NCBI RefSeq assembly: GCF_964340395.1
Contig: NC_135557.1
Coordinates: 22,478,725-22,503,724 of the forward strand
Reading direction: 5' to 3'
DNA: 25,000 nucleotides
Source: Glandiceps talaboti
Lineage: Eukaryota; Hemichordata; Enteropneusta; Spengelidae
The notes under the pieces are model-generated. The model was given only the letters and a program-made list of their open reading frames with translations, ran no database searches and was not told the DNA's origin. The translations under genes were made by a program, and so were the position numbers. Each line of letters starts with the position of its first letter. Position 1 is the first letter of the stretch. Of the stretch, positions 1-19,301 are shown piece after piece.

Positions 1-36
1 ACTGCCTGTCTCTGTCTCTGTCTCTGTCTCTGTCTC

Positions 37-67
<31 letters not shown>

Positions 68-90
68 AGCTCTCTCTCTCTCTCTCTCTC
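1..90. repeat. TC/TCTG/TCTCTG microsatellite
   Basis: A compound simple repeat of TCTCTG, TCTG and TC units, with a single CTAG interruption near 68-71. It lies in the intron that follows the last visible Pax exon and continues off the left edge. Confidence 0.95.
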
Positions 91-372
91 CATTCGTCAT
101 TCAATTCACTTAGCGAAAATTTACTTTATCTTCACGAACACTATATACAAATAGTTTTTTTATTCCATATTATCATATTTTTCAGATTCACCACAAAGTA
201 AATCAACTAAACAGATAAAACGAAAAACGATAACATTACACAATAGCAATGCCGAAATATACGAGTCTTAATATGTACCTAGAATGTAATATACTGTTGG
301 TAGCAGTATACCCGAAGTGACTCGGTCTAAATGTCCTTAAAGAAATGTAGAACTAGAAGTGTGAATTCTCAC
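91..372 (-). other. Start of the intron after Pax residue 203
   Basis: Begins with the minus-strand donor GTGAGA at 372-367 and runs off the left edge. I see no further exon with Pax similarity here. Confidence 0.7.
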
Positions 373-7837
<7,465 letters not shown>

Positions 7838-7862
7838 GGTAAACGAAATCCAGAGTAAGTTC

Positions 7863-8290
7863 CTTTAATAGAAATGTAAAAAATATAATAAGTTTAAAAG
7901 ACTTGGTGTTCATAATTAGGAGATATATGAATATATTATACCTAATCCGTGGTTCAATGAAATTCAACTGAAATATCTAGGTGTGAATTGGGATACCGAT
8001 TATGGCTATACAATCACCGCTCTCATAGTGTACACGTACGTGTGAACAGTTTGGGAAATAATTTGATGAGAATTTCTCACTTGGGGATGACGACGAACTT
8101 TATTTCATGAAAATATAGCTAGTGTACTATAATAAAAGATTGATAAAAAACGGAAATTTTAGATCGTCGTCACAGTATGGTGATATATTGAACTAATCGA
8201 AACTGCTGGGTATACGAATAATTTATCCTGAAAATAGTCAAACCTCGTTCATACTGATGAACAAGTCGTAGGTGGTTTATCCTGATCGAA
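7863..8290. other. Sequence upstream of the Pax start exon
   Basis: AT-rich and without recognisable exons. Under the gene model it is the intron between the UTR exon and the start-codon exon. Confidence 0.5.
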
Positions 8291-8500
8291 TTAGATAAAT
8301 GCAAAAATTGAAACTGCATGTATACTGGTTTATTCCAATGCAAAATTATCAATATCATGAATAAAACAGAAATCAAACTTTTTTCCCCGAAAAATAAACT
8401 TAGATAAATGCAAAGATTAAAACCTTATCGGTTTATTCCAATTCGAAAATATCATTAATATATGTAACAGCAAAACAACCCTTTCCGCGAAAAAACAAAC
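8291..8500. repeat. Diverged tandem duplication, two ~105-bp units
   Basis: Units begin at 8291 and 8400 with TTAGATAAATGCAAA. They share GGTTTATTCCAAT, ATATCAT/ATATCATTAAT and an end of the type CCGAAAAATAAACT / GCGAAAAAACAAACT. Divergence includes small indels (109 against 101 bp). Confidence 0.85.
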
Positions 8501-8691
8501 TTTGTTATCAAAACCTGAACACGTCATTTTTTTCTGTGCCTTGTCATCATACGATATAGAGTGACAATATTGGTTTTCAAGTTTTCCTATGTGTATATTG
8601 ACTGTGTGATATCGAATAGGTCAGACTCACACAAAGTGAACTTGGTGTTCAACTTTTGATCTGATAAAAGTTACACTCATAAACGACTTAC

Positions 8692-8728
8692 CTTACGGTC
8701 ACGATTCAATTCCTGTTCACCACTGGTT
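8692..8728 (-). other. Possible non-coding first exon (5' UTR) of the Pax gene
   Basis: On the minus strand, CCGTAAG followed by GTAAGT (donor GT at 8691-8690) is a near-ideal donor. It lies about 60 bases downstream of a TATA-like box. It could join the pyrimidine-rich acceptor at 7864-7863 that precedes the start-codon exon. The 5' end near 8728 is an estimate from normal TATA-to-start spacing. No transcript evidence is available here. Confidence 0.3.
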
Positions 8729-8749
8729 ATCCCTTGATGTATCCCTCGA

Positions 8750-8758
8750 CCTTTTATA
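8750..8758 (-). promoter_or_regulatory. TATA-like box upstream of the Pax gene
   Basis: TATAAAAGG on the minus strand matches the metazoan TATA consensus and faces the Pax gene. It sits about 910 bases upstream of the ATG and about 60 bases before a strong donor site. In an AT-rich genome chance matches are common, so the call rests on the combination with the donor and the CCAAT box further upstream. Confidence 0.35.
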
Positions 8759-8926
8759 TCGTCTTAATTTATTCAATTTGATTTTAATAATGGCCATAAA
8801 ACACCCCCTATACCGATAATTAACTTTAATGGGATTGCTATACGTACATTCATATCATCTCTGCCTACTTCACTGCAGGTCATGTGATCACTCTCTAGGT
8901 GAGCACGTCACTTTTTAGCAACACTT

Positions 8927-8934
8927 GATTGGCT
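8927..8934 (-). promoter_or_regulatory. CCAAT box upstream of the TATA-like site
   Basis: AGCCAATC on the minus strand fits the NF-Y CCAAT-box consensus and lies about 170 bases upstream of the TATA-like box. A CRE-like TGACGTGC (minus strand, 8903-8910) lies between the two. These are short motifs, so this is suggestive only. Confidence 0.25.
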
Positions 8935-10029
<1,095 letters not shown>

Positions 10030-10179
10030 GGTGGTGGTGGTGGTGGTGGTGGTGGTGGCGGCGGTGGTGGTGGTGGTGGTGGTGGTGGTAGTGGTGGTGG
10101 TGGTGGTGGTAGTGGTGGTGGTGGTGGTGGTAGTGGTGGTGGTGGTGGTGGTGGTGGTGGTAGTGGTGGTAGTGGTGGT
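10030..10179. repeat. (GGT)n trinucleotide array
   Basis: About 50 GGT units interrupted by AGT and GGC variants spaced at multiples of three. It reads as poly-Gly/Val on one strand and poly-Thr/His on the other without stops, which makes long spurious frames. Confidence 0.98.
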
Positions 10180-10184
10180 TATAG

Positions 10185-10185
<1 letters not shown>

Positions 10186-10239
<54 letters not shown>

Positions 10240-10249
10240 AATGATAATG
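10186..10249. repeat. (GAT)n trinucleotide array
   Basis: About 20 GAT units with AAT variants at the 3' end, directly after the GGT array. The two form one compound locus. Confidence 0.98.
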
Positions 10250-10591
10250 TTGAGGAAGATAACATTTTCATTGCACCATTGAGTACCCCACACGTTCACT
10301 TGAGTCTGTTCGCCTTGCTACCCTTGTATGTAGTTTTTAGTTTTTAATTGTAACGTTGATGATTTGAACATGAATAAATGTTTCCTGAAAATTTAAAGAT
10401 GATTCGTCTTGTTCTCTTGAATTGACTGGATTTTGTTAATTTTCCCGTACTATATTTCAATGCTTTCTTTCACTCTCTAAAATTTTAAGGACAAAGAGAG
10501 TTCTATACATGTATTGATATAGATACATCAAACATAAAGTATAGGCAAGATTGTAACTTTTAAAAGACGTTTCTAAGTCAGAAAACACGTT

Positions 10592-10668
10592 TGAACTCTA
10601 CTTCGCTGAACTCTACTTCGTATTGGATATTGGCGCTCTATAAATGTATTGATTGATTGATTGATTGA
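10592..10668 (+). mobile_element. Decayed LINE/SINE 3' tail ending in (TTGA)n
   Basis: GGCGCTCTATAAATGTATTG followed by TTGA repeats (10632-10668) has the layout of 3' tails of L2-type LINEs and their SINEs, in which a GCGCTATATAAAT-like motif precedes a short tandem repeat. Just upstream is an exact direct repeat of TGAACTCTACTTCG (10592-10605 and 10607-10620). The rest of the element is missing or unrecognisable, so this may be a 5'-truncated copy. Confidence 0.5.
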
Positions 10669-12249
10669 AATTGTACTTGTTAGGACCCTTTGGTTAATTT
10701 ACATAGATACTATTATAAATTCCCCTATTACAACAATTTTGTCACGTGACTATGTTATACATCACAGAATCACAGTGAGATGTCTATGTCTAACCAGTGT
10801 ATACATCAAACTGAACATAATGGGGTGCAAAAAACTGCAATAATTGTACGTATGCAGTAATATCCAATCTGAGTTGACTGAAATCAAACAGGGAGGGGGT
10901 GGGGCTCCTACAACATTTTGGGTCAGCAGGACTAGTCTATTTTTGGTTGAAAACAATATAATTACATACTTTTTACGATAGCGATTAAATCGATTGAACA
11001 GTGATACCACATGTCCCATAATGCACCATTCAAAATGGCGGCTTTTCAAGTTACCAACTACAGATGAAAATTAAAGTATTTACTCTCAGACTGACGATGT
11101 TACAAAATTTTACTAAATTAAACCCCAAAGAATTTAAGAATAATGTCCTAAGATTTAACTAGTAATATGTTTTATGCTATTTGCGTCAACGCTATTTCTC
11201 TCTATACATTCAATGCATTACAAACTCATCTTCTGAGAATAGATAACAGGAGTAAAGTTTTTTTTATCGACTCAACGTATATCGATGCTAAGACAAATGA
11301 TTTCAAATTTTACTTGTTACCCATTCCGTTTCCCGGAAATGTTCAAAACAATACATTTATTGAAAATCGGTGAAAAAGTTTCCAAAAAGAAGACTCGTGT
11401 TTGGCACAAATGTATGTCTGCCATCGATATATAGAAAACACGTGACATGTATTTATTTATTTATTCTCTTATCAGTATAAATTTTATTGAAATTATTATG
11501 AGACATGTAACTATTTTGTACAATTATTGTATCATATTTGTAGATATCCCTTTTCTTTCTTTTCTAACTTTTGTGTTGCCCAGTTACACACTTGTATTTT
11601 TTCCCCTGCATATTTATTTTGTCAGAGTCACAGACTAGACTAGTTCTTAATCCTACACGAATATGTGACGTCACAAGCTTTCCATCATTTAATGAGTACA
11701 CCTGTTTTTAAGAACCTGTAACATAATCCACAGCCACAAGAGACCCCCTAAGTGGTTGTTCTTTATCACAGTGTAGTGAAGTGGAAAGTAAACGAGTAAT
11801 ATTGAATGCAATGAAGCAGAAAGTGGTAAGTTCCGTGTAATTAACACAACGCCACTTGCCAAAACAAACACAATGATAATTGACATCCTTAGGATGATAT
11901 CAATGGCGTTACTCAGACACTACAATTCGTCCTGTTTTTTTTGGTCATTATTCTCTGGTAGAAAGGAAGATACATTACGGTGAATGGCAGGCAGGAAGGG
12001 AGGGCGGAAATAAGGAAATACGGATGGAAAAGGAGAATTAGATAAAGTGTTTTTACACGACTAATCAAACAAACGTATAATATCAATATGACGATGAATT
12101 GATAACTTACAGATAGATTGATCTAGGCTTACATGAATATTGGAATGGTGACAACAAAATAACATATAACAATTTACACAAAATAAACTAAATGGTTATC
12201 GATCCCATCACTTATCATCAATCTATGAAATGAACAGAAAAGTCAGAGA
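10669..12249. other. Intergenic, no gene seen
   Basis: AT-rich, with short open frames lacking recognisable domains. A perfect CRE palindrome TGACGTCA is at 11666-11673 and a purine-rich patch at 11985-12035. No tRNA or other RNA gene was recognised. Confidence 0.5.
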
Positions 12250-12274
12250 TATTTATTTATCTATTCATTTTTTT

Positions 12275-12309
<35 letters not shown>

Positions 12310-12326
12310 TTCATTCATTCACTCAT

Positions 12327-12358
<32 letters not shown>

Positions 12359-12373
12359 TTATTTATTTATTTA
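12250..12373. repeat. (ATTT)n microsatellite with interruptions
   Basis: About 124 bases of TATT/ATTT units, broken by CTATTCATTTTTTTT near the start and by TCATTCATTCACTC in the middle. Confidence 0.96.
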
Positions 12374-12966
12374 CTACGTTCGTTCTCTCTCAAATCAGAT
12401 TTTATCTTTTACTTGTTATTCTGACAGTGACAACACATAAAAAACAGCAAATATTTATCGTAAACAATTGTAATCTTATCCATTGCTCTACAACAGTAGT
12501 GTGTCATACTTTACTTCAAAAAAATACGATACTGGTATGTAATATGTAAATTAAGTAGATGTCTATGAGTAAAAGGGATCGTCATGATGAATCGAATATC
12601 TGATTAAATTTTGTCAGCAAATTTTCAATTTTAGGATGTTGATTCGATTGTATCACTATGTGACGAATCATACCGTGACAACATGACGAAGTCGGGAATA
12701 ACAACAAAAATTATGAGAAAATATGAAGATGATGAAAACTCCAAATGTTCAGTCTGCATTCATAAATTTAAGTTCATTTTGCACCAAGAAATACTAGTAG
12801 ATCATCACAGCTTTCAGCTGGTATCAACCATGATGAAGTCTTGATGACTACCTGACGAAAGCTTTGGTGAACTATTGGTACATGTATTTCTTGTAAAATG
12901 TAATAACAAAGTAATATGAGGTTAAATTTATGAATTTAAAGATGTCATTTCAGTTATAGATACTAT
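12374..12966. other. Intergenic, no gene seen
   Basis: AT-rich sequence between two repeat arrays. No structure recognised. Confidence 0.5.
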
Positions 12967-13566
12967 ATGGGCCAGACATCTGAATGTTATAGTTATGGAC
13001 TAGCGGTCTGAAAGTTATAGTTATGGACTAGCGGTCTGAAAGTTATAGTTATGGACTAGCGGTCTGAAAGTTATAGTTATGGGCCAGAAGTCTGAAGGCT
13101 ATAGTAACTATGGGCCAGACATCTGAAAGTTATAGTTATGGACTAGCGGTCTGAAAGTTATAGTTACTATGGGCCAGAGGTCTGAAAGTTATAGTAACTA
13201 TGGGCCAAAGGTCTGACGGTTATAGTTACTATGGGCCAGAGATCTGAAAGTTTATAGTTATGGGCTAGCGGTCTGAAAGTTATAGTTATGGGCTAGCGGT
13301 CTGAAAGTTATAGTTATGGGCCAGAAATATAAAAGGTATAGTTATGGACTAGCGGTGAAAGTTACAGTTATGGGCCAGAGGTCTGAAAGTTATAGTTACT
13401 ATGGACTAACGGTCTGAAAATTATAGTTATGAACTATCGGTCTGGAAGTTATAGTTATGGGCCAGCGGTCTGAAAGTTATAGTTACTATGGGCCACAAGT
13501 CTGAAAGTTATAGTTATGGACTAGCGGTATGAAAGTTATAGTTATGGGCCAGAAGTCTGAAAGTTT
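12967..13566. repeat. 28/31-bp minisatellite, 21 copies, two interleaved unit types
   Basis: The 600-bp array has units that begin ATGGGCCAGA or ATGGACTAGC and continue GGTCTGAAAGTTATAGTT, with an optional extra ACT that makes 31-bp units. I count 21 copies with few substitutions. The two head types alternate irregularly, with one run of three identical ATGGACTAGCGG units at 12995-13080 and a pair of ATGGGCTAGCGG hybrids near 13260-13316. It has no uniform spacer-repeat layout, so it is not CRISPR-like. Confidence 0.96.
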
Positions 13567-13686
13567 AGATTCTCCAAAACAAACATGTACAACAATTGAT
13601 TGGATATCACTTTGATGGATATTTTGATACTTAAAAGTACAAAGTATACACAAACTTTATTTTTGAATTTGGATGTGATGTACTAA

Positions 13687-14149
13687 TACTACTCGGGAGG
13701 GGGGGGGGCAACTCCCACAGACAACCATACAAGGGGTGCTGGAAAGGAGTGCTTGCTCATAACGTAAGAGAAAGGATATATTGTATAATTTGGTATCAAA
13801 CTAATTTCACCTCAGGACAATACAACAAATAGATTTGTACACACAAAATAGGATATCCAGTCAACATTTGAAAATATTTCATTTTATTGAAACTATGTCT
13901 GTCTGATTGTATTGATAATGCCATGTGTTTAGAAGTCCTTGTTTTGATGCTACATTTTATTGTACCCATGGTGATAATACATTCAAAATACCACTATTAT
14001 CACAATGGGTTCTGTTCTTTCAAATGGGACACGTCAAAAAAAATCCATAGTAATGCATACAGTTGGTATGTGTAGTATGGCAATAGCGTGGGCTTGACGG
14101 TCTCTAGCCTGTTTTAAGGATAGTTGCCCCCCCCCTGGGGGGAGTAGTA
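13687..14149. mobile_element. 463-bp MITE-like element with terminal inverted repeats
   Basis: The left end is TACTACTC, a G-rich run, then GCAACT (13687-13713). The right end is the reverse complement: AGTTGC, a C run, TGGGGGG, AGTAGTA (14122-14149). Matching blocks on both sides of the G-rich run make a chance homopolymer match unlikely. The interior has only a 62-codon frame (13887-14075) with no recognisable domain, so the element would be non-autonomous. No target-site duplication is evident. Confidence 0.55.
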
Positions 14150-14340
14150 CAATCTAAACATAATAGTATGAGAAATCGTGAGTAAAATTTCCATTTTTGC
14201 TTTTCCACAACCAAGAGGGACAAAATCAATGTAGGATTAAACAGTTGTACCAAGTGGCACTCTGGTCAATTTACAACATGGGCATAAAACAAATTTACTT
14301 ATAAAATTCACAACAAAACTCCTTGCTGGAAGTGAATGAC

Positions 14341-14391
14341 TTGGTTGTTGGCTGGTTGGTTGGTTGGTTTGTTGGTTGGTTGATTGATTGA
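14341..14391. repeat. (TTGG)n/(TTGA)n microsatellite
   Basis: Imperfect TTGG units with TTTG variants passing into TTGA units. It is the complement of the CAAC/CAAT motif at 22209-22431. Confidence 0.93.
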
Positions 14392-15304
14392 CTGATAAAA
14401 AGTCGAAAACAACACAATTCACATGAAAAGTAAAATATTATAGCAGAATATCCTTGGCAACAACCATCGTCCCCTAACACGAAATACATGACTTACAGAA
14501 TAGTTCGATTTTTTTAATGCCGCTGACGGCCTACAGCAACCATAAAATTAGAGTTATTGTTTTATAATTACAAAAATTGCACTACAGTGTCGACAAAATG
14601 GCAATACAGTTTAATTTTGACATTCATTTCAGCGATGGTTATCAGGTAAGAGGAGTGACTCTTTTTCAAAGTTAGATCATTGGGAGGGATGTAGAAATAG
14701 AAATAAACTGATGCTATATTTTCATCAATTGTTACAGCCAGTAATGTTTCTTGTAGCGAGCGTCGATTGATCAGAAAGCCGGGTTAAAATAATATCAAGC
14801 CAGCAGCGACTTGACAATACGTCCCTTCATCGGCATTGTTCACGACACGAGTGCTTACTACATTAAATGATGCACAAACAACGAAGCCTGATAGAAGTTG
14901 TCTGAGTAGCCATTAAATGCCCATTTTCATTTACGTTCTCATGAAACGGAAAATCTGCCTATGTTGTTTAATTCTCATTTACATGCTATTACAATCTGGT
15001 TACGAGATGTGCTATTCCAATATTGTATTAATGCCTTAGGGAGATATATATTAAACTCACTATTTTGTAACGTTTTAGTCTGACGAGGAAAAACAGAAAG
15101 ACCTTTAAAGTTGACAATGTTGAAAGTGGGAACGTGTACGATGAATAACCAATCGGTCTATGTGTATGCCATAGATTGTATTTGTCTTTATATGGAAAAA
15201 TTGATATAGGGAAAATTATTGGTCAACTGTGTAATAATGATTTCTAGGAAAAATAGAAAGATGTGAAGGTAATGCTGATTTCGCTGCAGCTGATAATGAT
15301 GATG
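14392..15304. other. Intergenic, one possible isolated first exon
   Basis: No repeat array. The only coding hint is the 16-codon frame at 14598-14645 that ends in a strong donor, listed separately. Confidence 0.5.
14598..14645 (+). other. Weak candidate: short initial coding exon of an unknown gene
   Basis: AAAATGG opens a 16-codon frame (MAIQFNFDIHFSDGYQ) ending exactly at CAG followed by GTAAGAGG, an ideal donor, in phase 0. An in-frame TAA lies upstream. I do not recognise the peptide and found no matching downstream exon. It may be a chance arrangement. Confidence 0.15.
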
Positions 15305-15305
15305 T

Positions 15306-15614
15306 TGCTGGTGGTGGTAGTGGTGGTGGGGGTGGTTGTGGTGGTGGTGGTGGTGGTGGTGTTGGTGGTGGTGGTGGTGGTGGTGATGGTGGTGGTGGGG
15401 TGGAGTTCTGGTTCTGGTGGTGCTGCTGGTGTTGGGGCTCGGATGGTGGTGATGATGGTGGAGTAGTGGTGGGGAAGGTGGTGATTGTTGTTCTGGTGGT
15501 TGTTAGGCGACGATGGTGATGGTGGTGGTGGTGGTGGTGGCGGCGGCAGCGGTGGTGATAGTGGTGGCTGTGGTTTGTGTGAGGATGAGTGGCAGTGGAG
15601 ATGATGGTGTTTAT

Positions 15615-15646
<32 letters not shown>

Positions 15647-15719
15647 CTTGTATTGGTGGTGGTGGTGGTGGTGGTGGTGGTGTGGTGGTGGCGGTGGTGA
15701 TAGTGATGGTGACTGCGGT
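15306..15719. repeat. Compound GGT/GAT/TTG trinucleotide-rich region
   Basis: About 400 bases dominated by GGT and GTG units with GAT, GCT and GGC variants, and a pure TTG run at about 15614-15646. Open frames cross it in several phases on both strands, including a 193-codon minus-strand frame (15244-15825). Their composition is only what the repeat dictates. Confidence 0.95.
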
Positions 15720-16965
15720 GGTGATAAAATATGATGACGAAGAGGATGGGGAGATGCGGAGAAGTAGAAGAAGACAGAGGATGAGGAGGAAAGGGAGATA
15801 ACGAAGAGGAATAGACTAACGACAAATATTACATCAAATTTCATTCCCTATAATCGTCTTATCAGCACACAGTCATAAAACATAACGTGTGACGTAATCA
15901 TTTACATTCTAATTAACCGAAATCTTAGTTTAAATACTAAATAAATTCATTATCTCAAACTAATCATATGATATCCTTTCCCAATAGTATAGTATGTTAA
16001 TTAGTTTAGTTTATCTATTATTTTTAATTGTATTGACATATTCAAATTGTTTTTATATATCATCAACATGGGTAATACTTTGTTTTAAACTCTGTGTTGT
16101 CGCCATGGTAACAGTATGACTATTCTTAAAATCATATATCATCTAATGACATAGTTACAGAAGGTAAAATAACCATTTCACACTCTAAACAATTTCCCCG
16201 TTGTTAATGCCGTCACTTTTAAGTTGCATCCGTTTACCCTGAGGAAGACTAATGTGTATTACCAGAACAAAATCTCGATTATATTTCCTGTTCAAGTTGT
16301 ATGCCAAATAATTTTCTCAAATATTACATTAAGTACAAGATAAATACCCTTTTGAAATTATCAGTGTTAACTTCGTTGAAAACAGCATACTTTTTATTGT
16401 TCGTATATATAACACAAGAAACAGTAGTGCTTTTCATCGGAAAATGTTAGAATAACCCACTTTACTAGTCGATAAAACGGTGCCTAGGGCAAATCTGTTA
16501 CTATGACACCGGAGTATACGTAATCGCGACATATGTTAAACTCCATAGTGTGTGAAGTAAGGTTAAACACAAGTGCTATTGAGAAAGCCTTGTGTCCGTC
16601 ACAAAGTAGCAACAGTGTGTTCTCCACAGACAAAATATATAATTTAGACAATACCGAGTGTAATGAGCATGCTATTTTGTCATGTACTATTCAGTCACCC
16701 GAAATTAATCGGAACTTCCGCTTCAATCAACGATCCCGTTTATGCAGAAAAATACATTAAATTATTATTATTTTTATATTGACTGTGATTTTGTATATTT
16801 TTTTAAAATATTGAATATACGTTATGTAGGTTTTTTTTATATTGGTTCGTTATGCAGTAACTTTGACACACTGCAAGAATGAAGATATACATCTTTGATG
16901 ACTTCAAACTGTAGAACGTAACCATAAGTAATTGCTCCCAGTTGCAGGTCTCTCATAGGTAAAAG
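15720..16965. other. Intergenic, no gene seen
   Basis: Starts with a purine-rich stretch (15730-15800). A 75-codon plus-strand frame at 16533-16760 has mixed composition but no recognisable domain or splice context. Confidence 0.5.
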
Positions 16966-17316
16966 TTAAAAAAGTGGAAGTTTAGAATTTGTCAATTTGG
17001 ATTTTTAATTTATAAAACAATTTTATCATAGGTTCCTACTTGAAAAATCAATTTTAAACAACATATGCCAAGTCCTTGTTTGTAAGTCATTAAATTACAA
17101 AAGATTAATAAATGTGTAAAATATTTGTCATAGTACGTACAATAACAAACTTTTTACATAACTTTTAGCTTTTTGTAATGTATTGAGATACAAACACAGA
17201 CTTTGTCAATGTTGTTTCACATTGATATTTCAAGTAGGAAACCATGATAAAACTGTTTCATAAATTAAAAAAATTAAAAATAAATATCAAATCCTCATCC
17301 ATATGGCCACTTTTAA
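16966..17316. mobile_element. 351-bp near-complete palindrome (foldback/MITE-like hairpin)
   Basis: The two halves are reverse complements around GTACGTAC (17133-17140). The best-kept block pairs 17007-17064 with 17209-17266 at 51 of 58 positions. Inner arms stay alignable down to the centre, for example TTACAAAAG against CTTTTTGTAA, and outer ends pair TTAAAAAAGTGG with CCACTTTTAA. There is no coding potential. It is most likely a palindromic non-autonomous transposon or an inverted duplication. A long hairpin RNA source is also possible. Confidence 0.8.
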
Positions 17317-19301
17317 TGCAGGTTTCAATCTAGCGTTGGTTAGCAGGTACATGATTGTTCTTAATGTCAGGACATAATGCAGTACTTTGAATTAAAACTT
17401 AAGAGACACACGTCGGAAACTCGATCGCTTTGGATTCTCTTTCCGCTTTTCTTTCATTTACAGTGCATTGCAGGTTTCGGTTCACTGATTCTGTTCGATG
17501 CAACCAGTGCACGCAAACTGAAATTAATAAGTAACTCTATGTGTTACAGTTCAGAAAGCATGATTGAATGAAAACAGTTTCTTGCTACTTTTTTTTCTGA
17601 ATGAAATAAACCATTTGAATATACTGCAACTAGACACAGACACGTAGGCGTCAATTTTGTTAATTTCCGCATTTGATGTCTATAGTGTGGTACAGAAGTC
17701 CATGTCATCTAGATACAATGTAGCAAGAAGTGGTATTCATTCAATCTTGTTATCTTAAAGTGTGTAATGTATAGACTTTTACTGGGTTCTGAGTGGTTTA
17801 ATCGAACATAGCAAGGGAACAGTAAGCTGCAATGCGCTGTAACCACACTGTGTATGCCTAGGTTACAGCGTTAACATACTTTTAATATACATATACATAA
17901 CCGCTGCTTCAGACATGAAATTTAATCCATCTCTGTGCTTCAAGTGTGTTTCAATCGCCAACGCTATTAATAGAATCGATACAAACAGCTGGAAAAAAGT
18001 TACAAGATTTAAAGCAAGTATTTTAATATATGTCATATCTGGTTTTGTAGTCACGATGTGTGTGCAGGGAGGGGTAGAATGGATGGGTGGAGTGGCGGAG
18101 AAGGTTAAACCATCATGTACCCTCATGCGTTACGGTTCATTATCTCAATTTTAGTTTCATATCATTTTTGCGAAGTCTTAGAGAGGGGGGTAATATAACA
18201 AAACGCACATTTCATTTTCTGGGATTACTTAGTTACATTTATCAAGTATTTCACGTTGTATTCTTGTCAGTTTTGAGTTCAACAAGTTGTAGCCGTCACG
18301 TGATGCCAAGGGTGCATATTGTTATTTTCAACAAAATGAGGTCTGATCATATTACGAGGCGTATCATATTTCAGTTTACTGAACACACATCCTAAATGAA
18401 TGATCAATTCACAATAAGTACCAGTTAAATATTGTTAATTATATCGCGTTCGTAGTTTGAAATTTCAGACAGAAGAAACAAAAATATAAATTGAAAGTAG
18501 ATATTGTGTTATTATAAAATGAATATTCAATATACAATAAACTTAACATGAAAACACAACACACATAAAATGAAATATCACATTTGTGTTATGAACTGAG
18601 GGTTGATTTTCAATTCGGCGCTATTGCATCCTAATGTCCACTCTTTTCCCGCCATTTTCATTACAACGAAAAGTTACACGCAGTAAATTTATTGCAAGTA
18701 TACAAAACCAAAATGGAATATTATCCACCTTTTAATTCGACAATTACACGTATACTTGCCATAAACGGATTTAATTCGTCAACTTAAGTAGGCTTAAATC
18801 TTCATTGAAATATGTTTTTAGTCAATTAAAAATTCGCACATACATAGTTTGATAAATCCTTTGATTTCAAAAACAGGTGCGTGTGTAAAATTTAAAACCT
18901 TCAGTTTTCTGCCCCCCCCCCAATAAAACGAGGAAAAAAATCCCTGTAGATCAATAAATTATTACAGATCACAAAATGAAATAAAACTTCGGCTACTTGC
19001 GATGACGTCACATAGATGACAATTTCAAATTCAATGTCATGGACGATAAAGAGCATATAATTACAATCATAGATCATTATCAAAATATGGGTGTTTATTA
19101 TAATCATAAAGAATAATCACAGGCACGGTAATGAAATTCACTGATTATGAGAATAGAAAAGTTCTGAAATTTACCTCCAGGCTAATTTATTTTAATGACA
19201 TATTGTTCAATATTCCTAATCCTAACGGCGAAAGTCGAGAATGTAACAAAGACGTGTACCCTTTCCATGTCTCTTGGTACGTCACTGAAACGGACATCCT
19301 A
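17317..19301. other. Intergenic, no gene seen
   Basis: About 2 kb of AT-rich sequence. Overlapping opposite-strand frames near 17863-18395 show no recognisable domain. TTTCCCGCC occurs at 18645-18653, a C10 run at 18912-18921 and TGACGTCA at 19003-19010. Confidence 0.5.

Noticed and set aside
12967-13566. CRISPR-like array
   Set aside because: Units are contiguous with no unique spacers, and the genome is clearly eukaryotic; this is a minisatellite.
15244-15825. 193-codon minus-strand open frame rich in Thr, His and Pro
   Set aside because: It is the complement of a GGT/GAT/TTG microsatellite region; its composition is dictated by the repeat and several other frames are equally open.
16533-16760. 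75-codon plus-strand frame with mixed composition
   Set aside because: No recognisable domain or family, no clear splice sites or promoter; its length is within chance for this window.
11666-19010. Perfect CRE palindromes TGACGTCA at 11666 and 19003 (and one in the last Pax exon at 380)
   Set aside because: Only three eight-base matches with no shared context; kept as notes rather than called as regulatory sites.
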